Of a DNA stretch of 24,141 nucleotides, positions 15,747 through 23,173 are shown one piece after another. The DNA lies in NCBI GenBank assembly GCA_012800515.1, contig JAAZJE010000001.1, positions 1 through 24,141 on the forward strand, in the 5' to 3' direction. A model generated the notes under the pieces. That model saw nothing but the letters and a program-made list of their open reading frames with translations, was not told the origin of the DNA and searched no databases. The first letter of the stretch is position 1. The number at the start of each line of letters is the position of its first letter. Both the position numbers and the translations under genes were made by a program. Source of the stretch: Clostridiaceae bacterium. Its GTDB lineage: Bacteria > Bacillota > Clostridia > Saccharofermentanales > Fastidiosipilaceae.

Positions 15747-17498
15747 TTAGAATCCGAAACGCTCCTTAAGTGCGGCCAGCTCCTGATTCAGCTCGTCGGG
15801 CAGACGGTCGAAGAGTGCCAGATGACGTTCGATATCGGCAACCTCTTCACGCCAAACATCCTCGTCTATGCTGAGCAGTTCGCGTACGTCGTCAACAGTC
15901 ATGTCCATACCCGTCAGATCAATATCTTCCGGCTTGGGTAGATATCCGATCGGCGTCTTGACCGCCTCTACTTTGCCTTCACAACGATCAAGGATCCACT
16001 TCAAAATACGGAAGTTATCGCCAAAGCCCGGCCATATAAAATCGCCGTTCTTATCCAGGCGGAACCAGTTAATGTTGAAAATAAGCGGCTTATTAGTAAT
16101 CTTCTTGCCCATGTCGATCCAATGGCGGAAATAATCGCCCATGTTATAACCGCAGAACGGTAGCATGGCCATCGGATCGCGACGCACCACACCGACGGCG
16201 CCGGCCGCGGCGGCAGTGGTTTCGGAGGCCATAGTTGCACCGACGAATACGCCGTGATTCCAGTCAAAGGACTGATATACCAGCGGGGCAGCACTGGCAC
16301 GACGTCCACCAAAAAGAATCGCCGAAATCGGAACACCCTCGGGATCTTCCCAATGCGGTGAAATGCTAGGACACTGGGCAGCCGGGGCGGTAAAACGGGA
16401 GTTCGGATTTGCAGCCTTTTCGGTGCTCTCCGGAGTCCAGGGATTACCCTTCCAGTCTTCGGCCTTTTCGGGAGCGGGAACACCCATCTTTTCCCACCAT
16501 ACCTCTTTGTCCTCCGTCAGGGCGACATTGGTAAAGATCGTATTTTTACGAACGGTCAGCATGGCGTTCGGATTGGAATTCATATTAGTACCCGGAGCAA
16601 CACCGAAGAAACCGTACTCGGGATTAACCGCCCAGAGACGACCGTCTTCACCGATCCGAATCCAGGCAATGTCGTCACCGACGGTGTAGACCTTGTAGCC
16701 CTTGGCACTGGCCGGCGGAATCAGCATAGCGAGGTTGGTCTTGCCGCAGGCACTGGGGAAAGCACCGGTCAAATATTTGGTTTCGCCTTCAGGATCCTCA
16801 ATCCCGAGAATGAGCATGTGCTCAGCCAACCAGCCCTCATTGCGAGCCAGATAGGAAGCGATGCGCAGGGCAAAACATTTCTTTCCGAGCAGAACGTTTC
16901 CACCGTAACCTGAATTGACCGAGGCAATCAGATTCTCTTCCGGGAAATGCACAATATAGCGGTTCTCCGGGTCGAGCTGCGCCTTCGAATGTAGTCCTTT
17001 TACAAAACGATCACTGTCACCCAGCTGCTCCCAGGCAATATTTCCCATCCGGGTCATAATACGCATGTTGAGAACGACATAGATGCTGTCAGTCAATTCA
17101 ATACCGACTTTCGATACGGGCGAGCCGGCCGGTCCCATTATGTACGGAATAACATACATCGTGCGCCCTTTCATCGAACCGGCAAAAAGCTGATTGAGTT
17201 TGGCGTGCATCTCCTGCGGATCCACCCAATTGTTGGTCGGACCGGCATCATCACGCTCTGTCGTGCAAATATAAGTTCTGCCCTCGACACGAGCCACGTC
17301 ATTGACTGCGGTACGGTGGTAGACACAGCCCGGCCACTTTTCCTGATTAAGTTCAATCAGTTCGCCGGTGGCAAAAGCCTCCGCCTCCAGACGCTCCTTC
17401 TCTTCCAGAGACCCATCCAACCAAACTATATTATCCGGTTGTGTTAACTTAGCCATTTCTTCGACCCAAGCCCGGACATGCTTGTTTCTCATCACCAT
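15747..17498 (-). CDS. pckA: Phosphoenolpyruvate carboxykinase (GTP)
   Basis: This enzyme converts oxaloacetate and GTP to PEP, CO2 and GDP, or runs in reverse as an anaplerotic, ATP-saving CO2 fixation step in anaerobes. The 583-residue length matches the GTP class (about 600), not the ATP class (about 530). Visible motifs are the substrate-binding ARVEGRTYICT (69-79) and GPTNNW (86-91), and MGPAGSPVSKVGIELTDS. The GTP-class P-loop FPSACGKTN (247-255) carries the reactive Cys251. Others are the metal-binding VGDDIAWIR, ILFGGRRASAAPLVYQSFDW and NWFRLDKNGDFIWPGFGDN (guanine contact region). The ATG at 17498 has AAAGGA ten bases upstream; the ATG six bases later is an alternative. It appears monocistronic, with its own promoter and terminator. 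Confidence 0.96.
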   Translation of the reverse strand: MVMRNKHVRAWVEEMAKLTQPDNIVWLDGSLEEKERLEAEAFATGELIELNQEKWPGCVYHRTAVNDVARVEGRTYICTTERDDAGPTNNWVDPQEMHAKLNQLFAGSMKGRTMYVIPYIMGPAGSPVSKVGIELTDSIYVVLNMRIMTRMGNIAWEQLGDSDRFVKGLHSKAQLDPENRYIVHFPEENLIASVNSGYGGNVLLGKKCFALRIASYLARNEGWLAEHMLILGIEDPEGETKYLTGAFPSACGKTNLAMLIPPASAKGYKVYTVGDDIAWIRIGEDGRLWAVNPEYGFFGVAPGTNMNSNPNAMLTVRKNTIFTNVALTEDKEVWWEKMGVPAPEKAEDWKGNPWTPESTEKAANPNSRFTAPAAQCPSISPHWEDPEGVPISAILFGGRRASAAPLVYQSFDWNHGVFVGATMASETTAAAAGAVGVVRRDPMAMLPFCGYNMGDYFRHWIDMGKKITNKPLIFNINWFRLDKNGDFIWPGFGDNFRILKWILDRCEGKVEAVKTPIGYLPKPEDIDLTGMDMTVDDVRELLSIDEDVWREEVADIERHLALFDRLPDELNQELAALKERFGF

Positions 17499-17570
17499 AA
17501 ATCCACTTTCCTTTCCTGCGCGATTTAAACACCGCGGGGTATTGGCCGATTTTTACGCCAAATCTCCGAC

Positions 17571-17605
17571 ATTATATCAGAAAAATTTACTCTTGTAACG
17601 TACAA
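17571..17605 (-). promoter_or_regulatory. Promoter and overlapping palindromic operator candidate for pckA
   Basis: On the minus strand TTACAA (17598-17593) and TATAAT (17576-17571) are 16 bases apart, about 75 bases before the ATG. The 13-base palindrome TTGTACGTTACAA (17605-17593) covers the -35 box completely, a typical place for a repressor. The rest of the 170-base gap between pckA and the birA-bioY gene has no other clear signal. Confidence 0.5.
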
Positions 17606-17668
17606 ATTCCTTATAAAGCTGTCCGTATCGACAAAATAACAAACATTTGTGCTGATTTATCGTAAGAG

Positions 17669-19000
17669 CTACCTGGCCTTGAATACAGGTTGTAGTCTAT
17701 GCACAAGAATCGCGCTCAAACCCGTCAACAACAAATCTCCCGGCAAAGATAGCCATAGACCGATTCGCAAGATTTCTACCAAGGACAGGGAGTGTTCCGT
17801 AAACACACCCAAAATCAAATATAAATGCACCAGGCCGAAAAAATACAACACTCCCAGCCCGGCTAATAATGACAGAAGAACGGACCACCACCGCCGCGCT
17901 TTGAACCTCTCGCACAAATACCCCGTCATTGCCGAGCCGAAAACAAAGCCGACTATATAGCCGAAAGTCGGATCCAGCACATAGCCGAAACCGCCGCCTT
18001 TGGCAAAAACAGGGATGCCGGCCAGACCCATGAGCATGAAGAGAAGGCAAGTCAACCCGCCACGGCGCCAACCCAGAAAGGCTCCCGTAAGTAGGACAAA
18101 AGTAGCCTGAAGCGTCTTGGGAACTATGGGAAAAGGTAGAGTTATCTTGGAACCGATGATAATCAAGGCCAGAAAAATTCCCATGACGGCAAGATCATAA
18201 ATTTGTCTGCTGACCGGGGTGCCTTTTCGTGGTTGAACAGGTTGTGCCGGTTTAGTCGGGTTAATGGTTACCTCCCCGGAATTCAGAAACTCCCTGTGAC
18301 CATTATCTCGACGCCTGACGATCAGGCGGGCGTTTGCATCTATATCCTCGACCAACGCGCAATAACTGTTATCATTGTTCAATACATTCACTTCCCTGCC
18401 CAACAGCACATTATTGTCACGGTAATATTCAATAAAATCGGTAACATCCAAATTGCTGACCAGATCCTGTAACTTTGAGGCAATTGCATTAATCAAAATT
18501 TCCGGATCAGGTAATTTTGTCTGTGGTCCGAGTTCAGAGCGTACGGTTGTGATGATATGACGGAGATCCGGCGTAAAATCGCTGCGAAGGTTGGAATAAT
18601 TTATCCCGATGCCGACCACCGCCCAGTCAATTTGTGTCGATCCCGGCAGACTACGCGATTCGGTCAAAATCCCGGCCAATTTCTGTCCGTTCACCAGAAT
18701 ATCATTCACCCATTTGATTTGCGTTTTGAGCCCGATTAGCTCTTCCAGGGTCTGACTCACGGCCACCGCCGCCGCCGGTGTGATCAGGGGTGTCCGGGAC
18801 ATGGCACAGTCCGGTCGCAAAATCACGCTCATGTAGATCCCGCCTTCGGGAGAAGCAAAGCTTCGCCCACGACTTCCTCGACCCTGCGCTTGCCTGCGGG
18901 CAACTACTACCTGCCCGGCCGGAGCCCCCTGCTCGGCCAGTTCTCTTGCCATATCATTCGTCGATGCAATCTCGTCGACCGAAATAATCTCTATCTGCAT
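17669..19000 (-). CDS. Fusion: biotin-protein ligase (BirA catalytic part) joined to biotin transporter subunit BioY
   Basis: One 443-residue reading frame holds two known proteins. Residues 1-246 are a biotin-[acetyl-CoA carboxylase] ligase without the DNA-binding domain: STNDMA, GRGSRGRSFASPEGGIYMS (40-58), KWVND with Lys96, KLAGILTE and VVGIGINYSN, then the small C-terminal domain (GREVNVLNNDNSY...GEVTI). Residues 247-265 are a Pro/Gln/Lys linker. Residues 266-443 are BioY, the six-helix S component of the biotin ECF transporter: PFPIVPKTLQATFVLLTGAFLG, LLFMLMGLAGIPVFAKGGGFG and DPTFGYIVGF. The ligase would sit in the cytoplasm beside the transporter exit. No ECF ATPase or EcfT gene is adjacent, so shared housekeeping ECF modules or solitary BioY function is implied. 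GGAGAAGG precedes the ATG at 19000. Confidence 0.93.
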   Translation of the reverse strand: MQIEIISVDEIASTNDMARELAEQGAPAGQVVVARRQAQGRGSRGRSFASPEGGIYMSVILRPDCAMSRTPLITPAAAVAVSQTLEELIGLKTQIKWVNDILVNGQKLAGILTESRSLPGSTQIDWAVVGIGINYSNLRSDFTPDLRHIITTVRSELGPQTKLPDPEILINAIASKLQDLVSNLDVTDFIEYYRDNNVLLGREVNVLNNDNSYCALVEDIDANARLIVRRRDNGHREFLNSGEVTINPTKPAQPVQPRKGTPVSRQIYDLAVMGIFLALIIIGSKITLPFPIVPKTLQATFVLLTGAFLGWRRGGLTCLLFMLMGLAGIPVFAKGGGFGYVLDPTFGYIVGFVFGSAMTGYLCERFKARRWWSVLLSLLAGLGVLYFFGLVHLYLILGVFTEHSLSLVEILRIGLWLSLPGDLLLTGLSAILVHRLQPVFKAR

Positions 19001-19030
19001 CCGCCTTCTCCAAATCCGCTACCGTGGTCT

Positions 19031-19059
19031 AATATAATATGAATTTGAAAATATTCTAA
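19031..19059 (-). promoter_or_regulatory. Possible promoter of the birA-bioY fusion gene
   Basis: The 61-base gap after the AraC-type gene is AT-rich. On the minus strand it contains TTAGAA (19059-19054) and TATATT (19036-19031), 17 bases apart, about 30 bases before the ATG. The hexamers match only in part, and no BirA-type long palindrome is seen. Confidence 0.3.
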
Positions 19060-19061
19060 TC

Positions 19062-20303
19062 CTACCTCATCTGAGACGGCGTCATACCTGTTGTCCGCTT
19101 AAACGCCTTTGTAAAGCTGCTTTGGTCGGCATAGCCGACGCTGACGGCAATCTGGCTGATGGGGAATGCTGTGGCAGACAGCAGCCTCTTGGCTTCCTCT
19201 ACGCGCACCATGGTGAGATAATCTTGGAAACCTATGTTCATTTGTTTTGAAAAAAGGCTGGAGAAATAGGCAGGGCTTAGGGATAGCCGGTCGGCAAGAG
19301 TTTGCAGGGTGAGGGGCTCATGAAAGTGAGTGCTGATATATTCAATCGCCATTTTTATTGTTTTGCATCCCTGTTCGGGCAGAGAGATGTTGTCGATAAA
19401 ACTCTCAACGATTTCCTGCAGGATAAAGCAAAGCTCTTCATCGTCGGGACAACCCTGTATTTTGGTAAGAAATGCGTGGTTAAGCGGCAATATTCTATCA
19501 GCGGGCGCACCACCTTCTATGGCAACTCGGCTAAGCAATGTGGTTAGTTCCAGGGCGCGGCTTTTGATTAGTGCGATGTTTCTTCCTTCCGAAAAGAACA
19601 CAAAGCCCAACAAATCGTTCAACACGGATCGGGCAGAGGTCATGTCGCAGATTTTTACTTTGGAAAGCAATTCCTTTTCTTTGTAATATATAAAACCGGC
19701 GGCATCCGTGGGGGATTCACCCTTATACATTTGTATCGTTTCGTTAATGCGGGACTGCTGATATAGTTTTTCCTGCCTTTCTTGCATCAACAAACGTTCG
19801 TCTGACAGAAGTGGGGCAAAAATATAGTCCACCAGCTGACTGATTAACGTGACCCGTTTTGGAGAGATGACAGGTATATGTTGCAGTTCATCGTACAAGT
19901 TCAGGCATAGATTGGCGGACAATTGATGCTTCTCCGCCAGTTTTGAAATAAGTGTACTATCCGGCGTATCCATTAAAAATGGACCAATAATGATGGTGCC
20001 CCATAACAGTTCACGGTTAACCAGAGGGAAGGCGATGTGATTGAGGTCGGCATGGCAGCTGAAGATATAACTCTTACCCAGGGCGCTGGCAATTTGTCCT
20101 GCCTTTAAGCGCAGCAAAGAACAATCTTCAACTTGGACAATGTTCTTCTTTAGCAGAGAACAGTAACTTGTTACGGCGTTATGCTGCTGGAGCGGTATTC
20201 CACTTTCGTTGAGCAGTTGAATGGGCAGGCTCAGGCAAAGAGAAAGAGTGTTAAGGCGCTCATAAAGTTTTTCTTCCGAAATTAGTGTATATAGGACTTC
20301 CAT
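19062..20303 (-). CDS. PocR-domain AraC-family transcriptional regulator
   Basis: This 413-residue regulator is divergent from the corrinoid methyltransferase operon. Residues about 5-170 fit a PocR sensory domain (a PAS-like fold found in regulators of B12-linked and C1 pathways). Cysteines at 48 (SYCSLL), 61 (EDCSLL) and 83 (FSCHADL) sit where PocR proteins keep conserved cysteines. The block FPLVNRELLWGTIIIGPFL follows. The C-terminal ~100 residues are an AraC two-helix-turn-helix domain: AIEYISTHFHEPLTLQTLADRLSLSPAYFSSLFSK, then IAVSVGYADQSSFTKAFKRTTGMTPSQMR. The likely role is activation of the divergent operon in response to a methylated substrate, a corrinoid or redox state (inference). 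The duplicated 47-bp element between it and the operon is the obvious candidate target. Confidence 0.88.
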   Translation of the reverse strand: MEVLYTLISEEKLYERLNTLSLCLSLPIQLLNESGIPLQQHNAVTSYCSLLKKNIVQVEDCSLLRLKAGQIASALGKSYIFSCHADLNHIAFPLVNRELLWGTIIIGPFLMDTPDSTLISKLAEKHQLSANLCLNLYDELQHIPVISPKRVTLISQLVDYIFAPLLSDERLLMQERQEKLYQQSRINETIQMYKGESPTDAAGFIYYKEKELLSKVKICDMTSARSVLNDLLGFVFFSEGRNIALIKSRALELTTLLSRVAIEGGAPADRILPLNHAFLTKIQGCPDDEELCFILQEIVESFIDNISLPEQGCKTIKMAIEYISTHFHEPLTLQTLADRLSLSPAYFSSLFSKQMNIGFQDYLTMVRVEEAKRLLSATAFPISQIAVSVGYADQSSFTKAFKRTTGMTPSQMR

Positions 20304-20362
20304 ATGCTCAACCTCGTTATTATCGTTAAAACTGACAAATAGTCGAAAGAAAAGACAATTCT

Positions 20363-20409
20363 CCGGTGCACGCTGTGATTATAATAAATACAAACCATTT
20401 GTTCAAGCG
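20363..20409 (+). repeat. Copy 1 of a 47-bp duplicated promoter-region element
   Basis: This lies in the 156-base gap between the divergent regulator and the binding-protein gene, ending 50 bases before the ATG. It aligns without gaps to 21425-21471, with 39/47 bases the same by my count; the last 32 bases match 29/32. Shared parts are GGTGCA, the -10-like TAYAAT, AATAAATAYAAACCATT and GTTCAAGCG. TATAAT is at 20380-20385, but no -35 hexamer stands 16-18 bases upstream, as expected for an activator-dependent promoter. Confidence 0.8.
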
Positions 20410-20459
20410 GACGTACTGTGCCGCTGCAAGGTTAAATATTTGAAAGGGGTATGTTAAAG

Positions 20460-21395
20460 ATGAAATACCGGAAAAACATTGCTGTTCTTCTTACGCTGAT
20501 CCTGATGCTCTCTCTGCTTGCCGGCTGCGGGCGAACAGCTTCACCAAGCGAGCCGATACTGTCGGCCGACACATCGATTACGGTCACCGATATGAAAGGA
20601 CGGGTAATTACACTCGATGCGCCGGCGACGCGTGTTGTAGCGTTGACAGCCGCCGACTGTGAGATACTCTATGCCGTCGGCGCCGGCGATACGCTGGTAG
20701 GCCGAGGAGAATACTGTGACTATCCCCCGGAGGTACTAGACGTAACGGTAGTGGAATCGGGAGCCAATACCAATCTCGAACAGATTATCGATCTTGAGCC
20801 ACAAGTACTTATTATGAGCACTATGGCGCAGACCGAGGAACAAGTCGCTGCTTTGGAAGCGGCCGGTGTCAAAGTTGTCGTATCCGAAGCTTGGGACATT
20901 GCCGGCGTGTACACAGCTATCGAACTTATCGGCAAGCTGATGGGAAAGGACACCGAAGCCGCGGGCGTGATTGCCAATATGAAATCTACCTTTGACGATG
21001 TGTCCGCCAAAGCTACCGGTGACGGCACAAAGACCGTATATTTTGAGGTTTCCCCGCTGGAATACGGCCTGTGGACCGCCGGCAGCGGTACGTTTATGAA
21101 CGAAATATGCGAGATGCTCGGCCTTAAAAATGCCTTCGATGATGTTGCCGGTTGGGGGGAAATTTCCGAAGAACAAGTTCTTGAGCGCAATCCGGACTAT
21201 ATTGTGACCATCTCCATGTATTTCGGCGAAGGCCCCACTCCCGAAGAGGAAATCATAGCTCGTAACGGTTGGGATGAGATCACAGCCGTGAAGAACGAAG
21301 CGATACTCAATCTGCAGAATAACGAGCTCTCCCGTCCGGCTCCCCGTCTTGCGGACGGCGCGAAGCTGATGTTCGATTTCGTCTATAATCCCTAG
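20460..21395 (+). CDS. Substrate-binding lipoprotein of a cobalamin/iron-siderophore ABC importer (BtuF/FecB type)
   Basis: This is a 311-residue extracytoplasmic solute-binding protein of the helical-backbone cluster that binds cobalamin, haem or ferric siderophores. A signal peptide ends in the lipobox LLAGC (Cys23). Two lobes follow: TVTDMKGRVITLDAPATRVVAL, ALTAADCEILYAVGAGDTLVGRGEYCDYPPEV and LEQIIDLEPQVLIM; then TAIELIGKLMGKDTEA and the C-terminal lobe (GLWTAGSGTFMNEICEMLGLKNAF, LERNPDYIVTIS). I chose ATG 20460 because AAAGGGG is ten bases before it; ATG 20451 would leave one base. No permease or ATPase follows it. Its place inside a corrinoid locus favours cobalamin or a related corrinoid as ligand, but iron is possible. 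By eye it is richer in G+C than the corrinoid genes after it. Confidence 0.88.
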   Translation: MKYRKNIAVLLTLILMLSLLAGCGRTASPSEPILSADTSITVTDMKGRVITLDAPATRVVALTAADCEILYAVGAGDTLVGRGEYCDYPPEVLDVTVVESGANTNLEQIIDLEPQVLIMSTMAQTEEQVAALEAAGVKVVVSEAWDIAGVYTAIELIGKLMGKDTEAAGVIANMKSTFDDVSAKATGDGTKTVYFEVSPLEYGLWTAGSGTFMNEICEMLGLKNAFDDVAGWGEISEEQVLERNPDYIVTISMYFGEGPTPEEEIIARNGWDEITAVKNEAILNLQNNELSRPAPRLADGAKLMFDFVYNP

Positions 21396-21424
21396 TCTCA
21401 ATAAGGGAATCGGCCATGAAACCA

Positions 21425-21471
21425 CTGGTGCATGGTATAATTACAATAAATATAAACCATTCGTTCAAGCG
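21425..21471 (+). repeat. Copy 2 of the 47-bp duplicated promoter-region element
   Basis: This is the second copy of the element at 20363-20409. It lies in the 95-base gap between the binding-protein gene and the corrinoid-protein gene and ends just before the GGAGGAGG ribosome site. It has TACAAT (21442-21447) at the place of TATAAT in copy 1, plus a second TATAAT six bases earlier (21436-21441). It may give the methyltransferase genes their own start point or be a leftover of gene insertion. Confidence 0.8.
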
Positions 21472-21490
21472 TATGGAGGAGGAAATTACC

Positions 21491-22135
21491 ATGGATCTTT
21501 TAAACGAAATATCGGAGCTGTTGCAAAAGGGAAAGGCCAAGAATGTAAAGATGTTGGTGCAACAAGCTATCGACGAAGGTATTTCGGCGCAGCGCATTCT
21601 AGAAGAAGGGTTGCTGGCGGGCATGGACATCATCAGCAAAAAATTTAAAAACAATGAGGTCTTTGTACCCGAGGTGTTGGTTGCCGCCCGCGCCATGAAC
21701 ATGGGCACCGAAGCGCTTAAACCCCTGCTGATAGATGAGGGTGTCGAAGTAATCGGTAAGGCCTGTATCGGTACTGTTAAAGGCGACCTGCATGATATCG
21801 GAAAAAACCTAGTGAAGATGATGATGGAAAGTAAGGGCCTTGAAGTGATTGACTTAGGCACGGACGTAGCCCCCGAAACCTTTGTGCAAACAGCTATTGA
21901 GCAAAAGTGTCAGTTGATTTGCTGCTCAGCTCTATTGACCACAACCATGGGGGTCATGGAAGAAGTGGTGAAAGCGACGGAAGCAGCGGGTATCCGTGAT
22001 CAGGTGTTTATCATGGTAGGTGGGGCTCCGGTTACAGAGGAGTTCTGCAAGCATATCGGCGCTGATTGCTATACACCCGATGCCGCCAGTGCGGCGGAAG
22101 CTGCAGTGGCTTACTGTCAGTCGCTTCTCGCATAA
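21491..22135 (+). CDS. Corrinoid protein of a methyltransferase system (MtbC/MtaC-like)
   Basis: This 214-residue protein carries the corrinoid that shuttles a methyl group between two methyltransferases. Residues 1-85 form the helical cap domain (methionine-synthase B12-binding-2 type). Residues about 88-214 are the Rossmann-like B12 domain with the base-off signature GDLHDIG: Asp99, axial ligand His101, Gly104. SALLTTTM and MVGGAPVTEEFCKHIGAD line the corrinoid pocket. Length equals that of dimethylamine, methanol or methoxyl corrinoid proteins (about 210-220). The start at 21491 is set by GGAGGAGG eight bases upstream; earlier in-frame ATGs run through the repeat element and lack family sequence. 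It is followed 20 bases later by the methyltransferase gene. Confidence 0.95.
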   Translation: MDLLNEISELLQKGKAKNVKMLVQQAIDEGISAQRILEEGLLAGMDIISKKFKNNEVFVPEVLVAARAMNMGTEALKPLLIDEGVEVIGKACIGTVKGDLHDIGKNLVKMMMESKGLEVIDLGTDVAPETFVQTAIEQKCQLICCSALLTTTMGVMEEVVKATEAAGIRDQVFIMVGGAPVTEEFCKHIGADCYTPDAASAAEAAVAYCQSLLA

Positions 22136-22155
22136 AAAAACAGAAGGGGGAGCGA

Positions 22156-23172
22156 ATGAAAAGGAATATGAAGGCCTGGATGGCGGAAGCGATAGCTTCC
22201 TCCGTAAAAAAGGCAATGCCTTTGTTATCCTTTCCCTGCGTAAGTTTGCTGGACATCGAGGTAACAGAGCTGACGGACAGCGCTGATTTGCAGGCTAAAG
22301 GCATGAAAACGGTAGCGGACAGGACACCGGCTGGCGTAGCTGTCAGTATGATGGACTTATCCGTGGAGGCGGAGGCCTTTGGCGCTCAGGTGCATTTTCT
22401 GCCTGATGAAGTGCCCACGATCACAGGCATTCTGGTGGATGATGAAGAGAAGGCTTACGCGCTGGAGATTCCCGGCGTTGGTGACGGACGTACGGGCATA
22501 TATGTGGATGCCATCCGCAAAGCATGCCGGCTAATTACAGACCGCCCCGTGCTGGCCGGTGTAATCGGTCCCTTCACCCTGACGGGACGTCTAATGGGGG
22601 TCAGCGATGTGATGATTCTGTGCTATGATGAACCCGACATGGTACACACTGTGTTGGATAAGGCGACTCGTTTTCTGATTGACTATATCAAAGCCTACAA
22701 AGATGCGGGCGCTCACGGTGTGGTTGTGGCGGAACCCCTTGCCGGGTTATTGTCACCTGCTTTGGCAGACGAATTCTCATCCCCCTACGTAAAACGGATT
22801 ACGGACAACGTCAAATCTGATGAGTTCCTGGTGATTTACCACAACTGCGGGAACAATGTCCCTCTGATGCTGGAAAGCATTCTGTCCACTGACTGTGATG
22901 GCTATCATTTCGGCGATGCCATTGATATGTCTACCGTGATTGACAAAATCCCTGCGGATGTGCTGGTGATGGGCAATATCAGCCCTTCAGCGCAGTTCTT
23001 GGCGGGCACACCGGACAGCATCCGAGAAGAAACCTTGAAGCTGTTAAAAACGTATGCCCCCACCCATCCCAATTACATTATCTCTTCCGGTTGTGACATT
23101 CCTCCCAAGACACCCTGGGAGAATATAGACGCTTTCTTTAACGCAGTGACGGAATACTATCGGGGAGTTTGA
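22156..23172 (+). CDS. Uroporphyrinogen-decarboxylase-fold methyltransferase (MtaA/MtbA/CmuA-like)
   Basis: This 338-residue cytoplasmic enzyme moves a methyl group to or from the corrinoid protein encoded just before it. The fold is that of UroD, but zinc-thiolate residues replace the decarboxylase site: HNC (His229, Cys231) and SSGCDIP (Cys313), in the positions known for MtbA/MtaA. VLAGVIGPFTLTGRLMG (132-148) and VVVAEPLAGLLSP (189-201) are typical of the family. CoM-using members occur in methanogens; in a clostridial setting the partner could be tetrahydrofolate or the methyl donor itself (for example a methoxylated aromatic, methylamine or methylthiol). The sequence does not show which. 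The start ATG at 22156 has AAGGGGG five bases upstream; the in-frame ATG at 22066 would overlap the previous gene by 70 bases. Confidence 0.9.
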   Translation: MKRNMKAWMAEAIASSVKKAMPLLSFPCVSLLDIEVTELTDSADLQAKGMKTVADRTPAGVAVSMMDLSVEAEAFGAQVHFLPDEVPTITGILVDDEEKAYALEIPGVGDGRTGIYVDAIRKACRLITDRPVLAGVIGPFTLTGRLMGVSDVMILCYDEPDMVHTVLDKATRFLIDYIKAYKDAGAHGVVVAEPLAGLLSPALADEFSSPYVKRITDNVKSDEFLVIYHNCGNNVPLMLESILSTDCDGYHFGDAIDMSTVIDKIPADVLVMGNISPSAQFLAGTPDSIREETLKLLKTYAPTHPNYIISSGCDIPPKTPWENIDAFFNAVTEYYRGV

Positions 23173-23173
23173 C

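Noticed and set aside
16001..16483. A 160-codon open frame on the minus strand inside pckA in another frame
   Set aside because: It lies wholly within the conserved PEP carboxykinase gene, is Pro/Arg-rich and has no family match.
17640..17668. Terminator after the birA-bioY fusion gene
   Set aside because: Only a five-base palindrome with a two-base centre (ACAAA..TTTGT) is present near 17641-17652, too small for a stable hairpin.
20357..20385. Sigma-54 promoter in the duplicated element
   Set aside because: GG and GC doublets at the required 10-base spacing (TGGCAC-N5-TTGC pattern) are absent, and the regulator is AraC-type without an AAA+ domain.
20363..21471. Direct repeats as ends of an insertion sequence or transposon
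   Set aside because: The only gene between them encodes a binding lipoprotein, not a transposase, and no terminal inverted repeats were seen. The copies include promoter-like sequence and are better explained as control elements or a local duplication.
21396..21490. Possible cobalamin riboswitch before the corrinoid gene (GGGAA and ACCACTG fragments)
   Set aside because: The fragments are in the wrong order and spacing. Only 95 bases are free of coding sequence, while the aptamer needs roughly 200 bases, and the rest of the conserved core is missing. The gap before the binding-protein gene also lacks the core.
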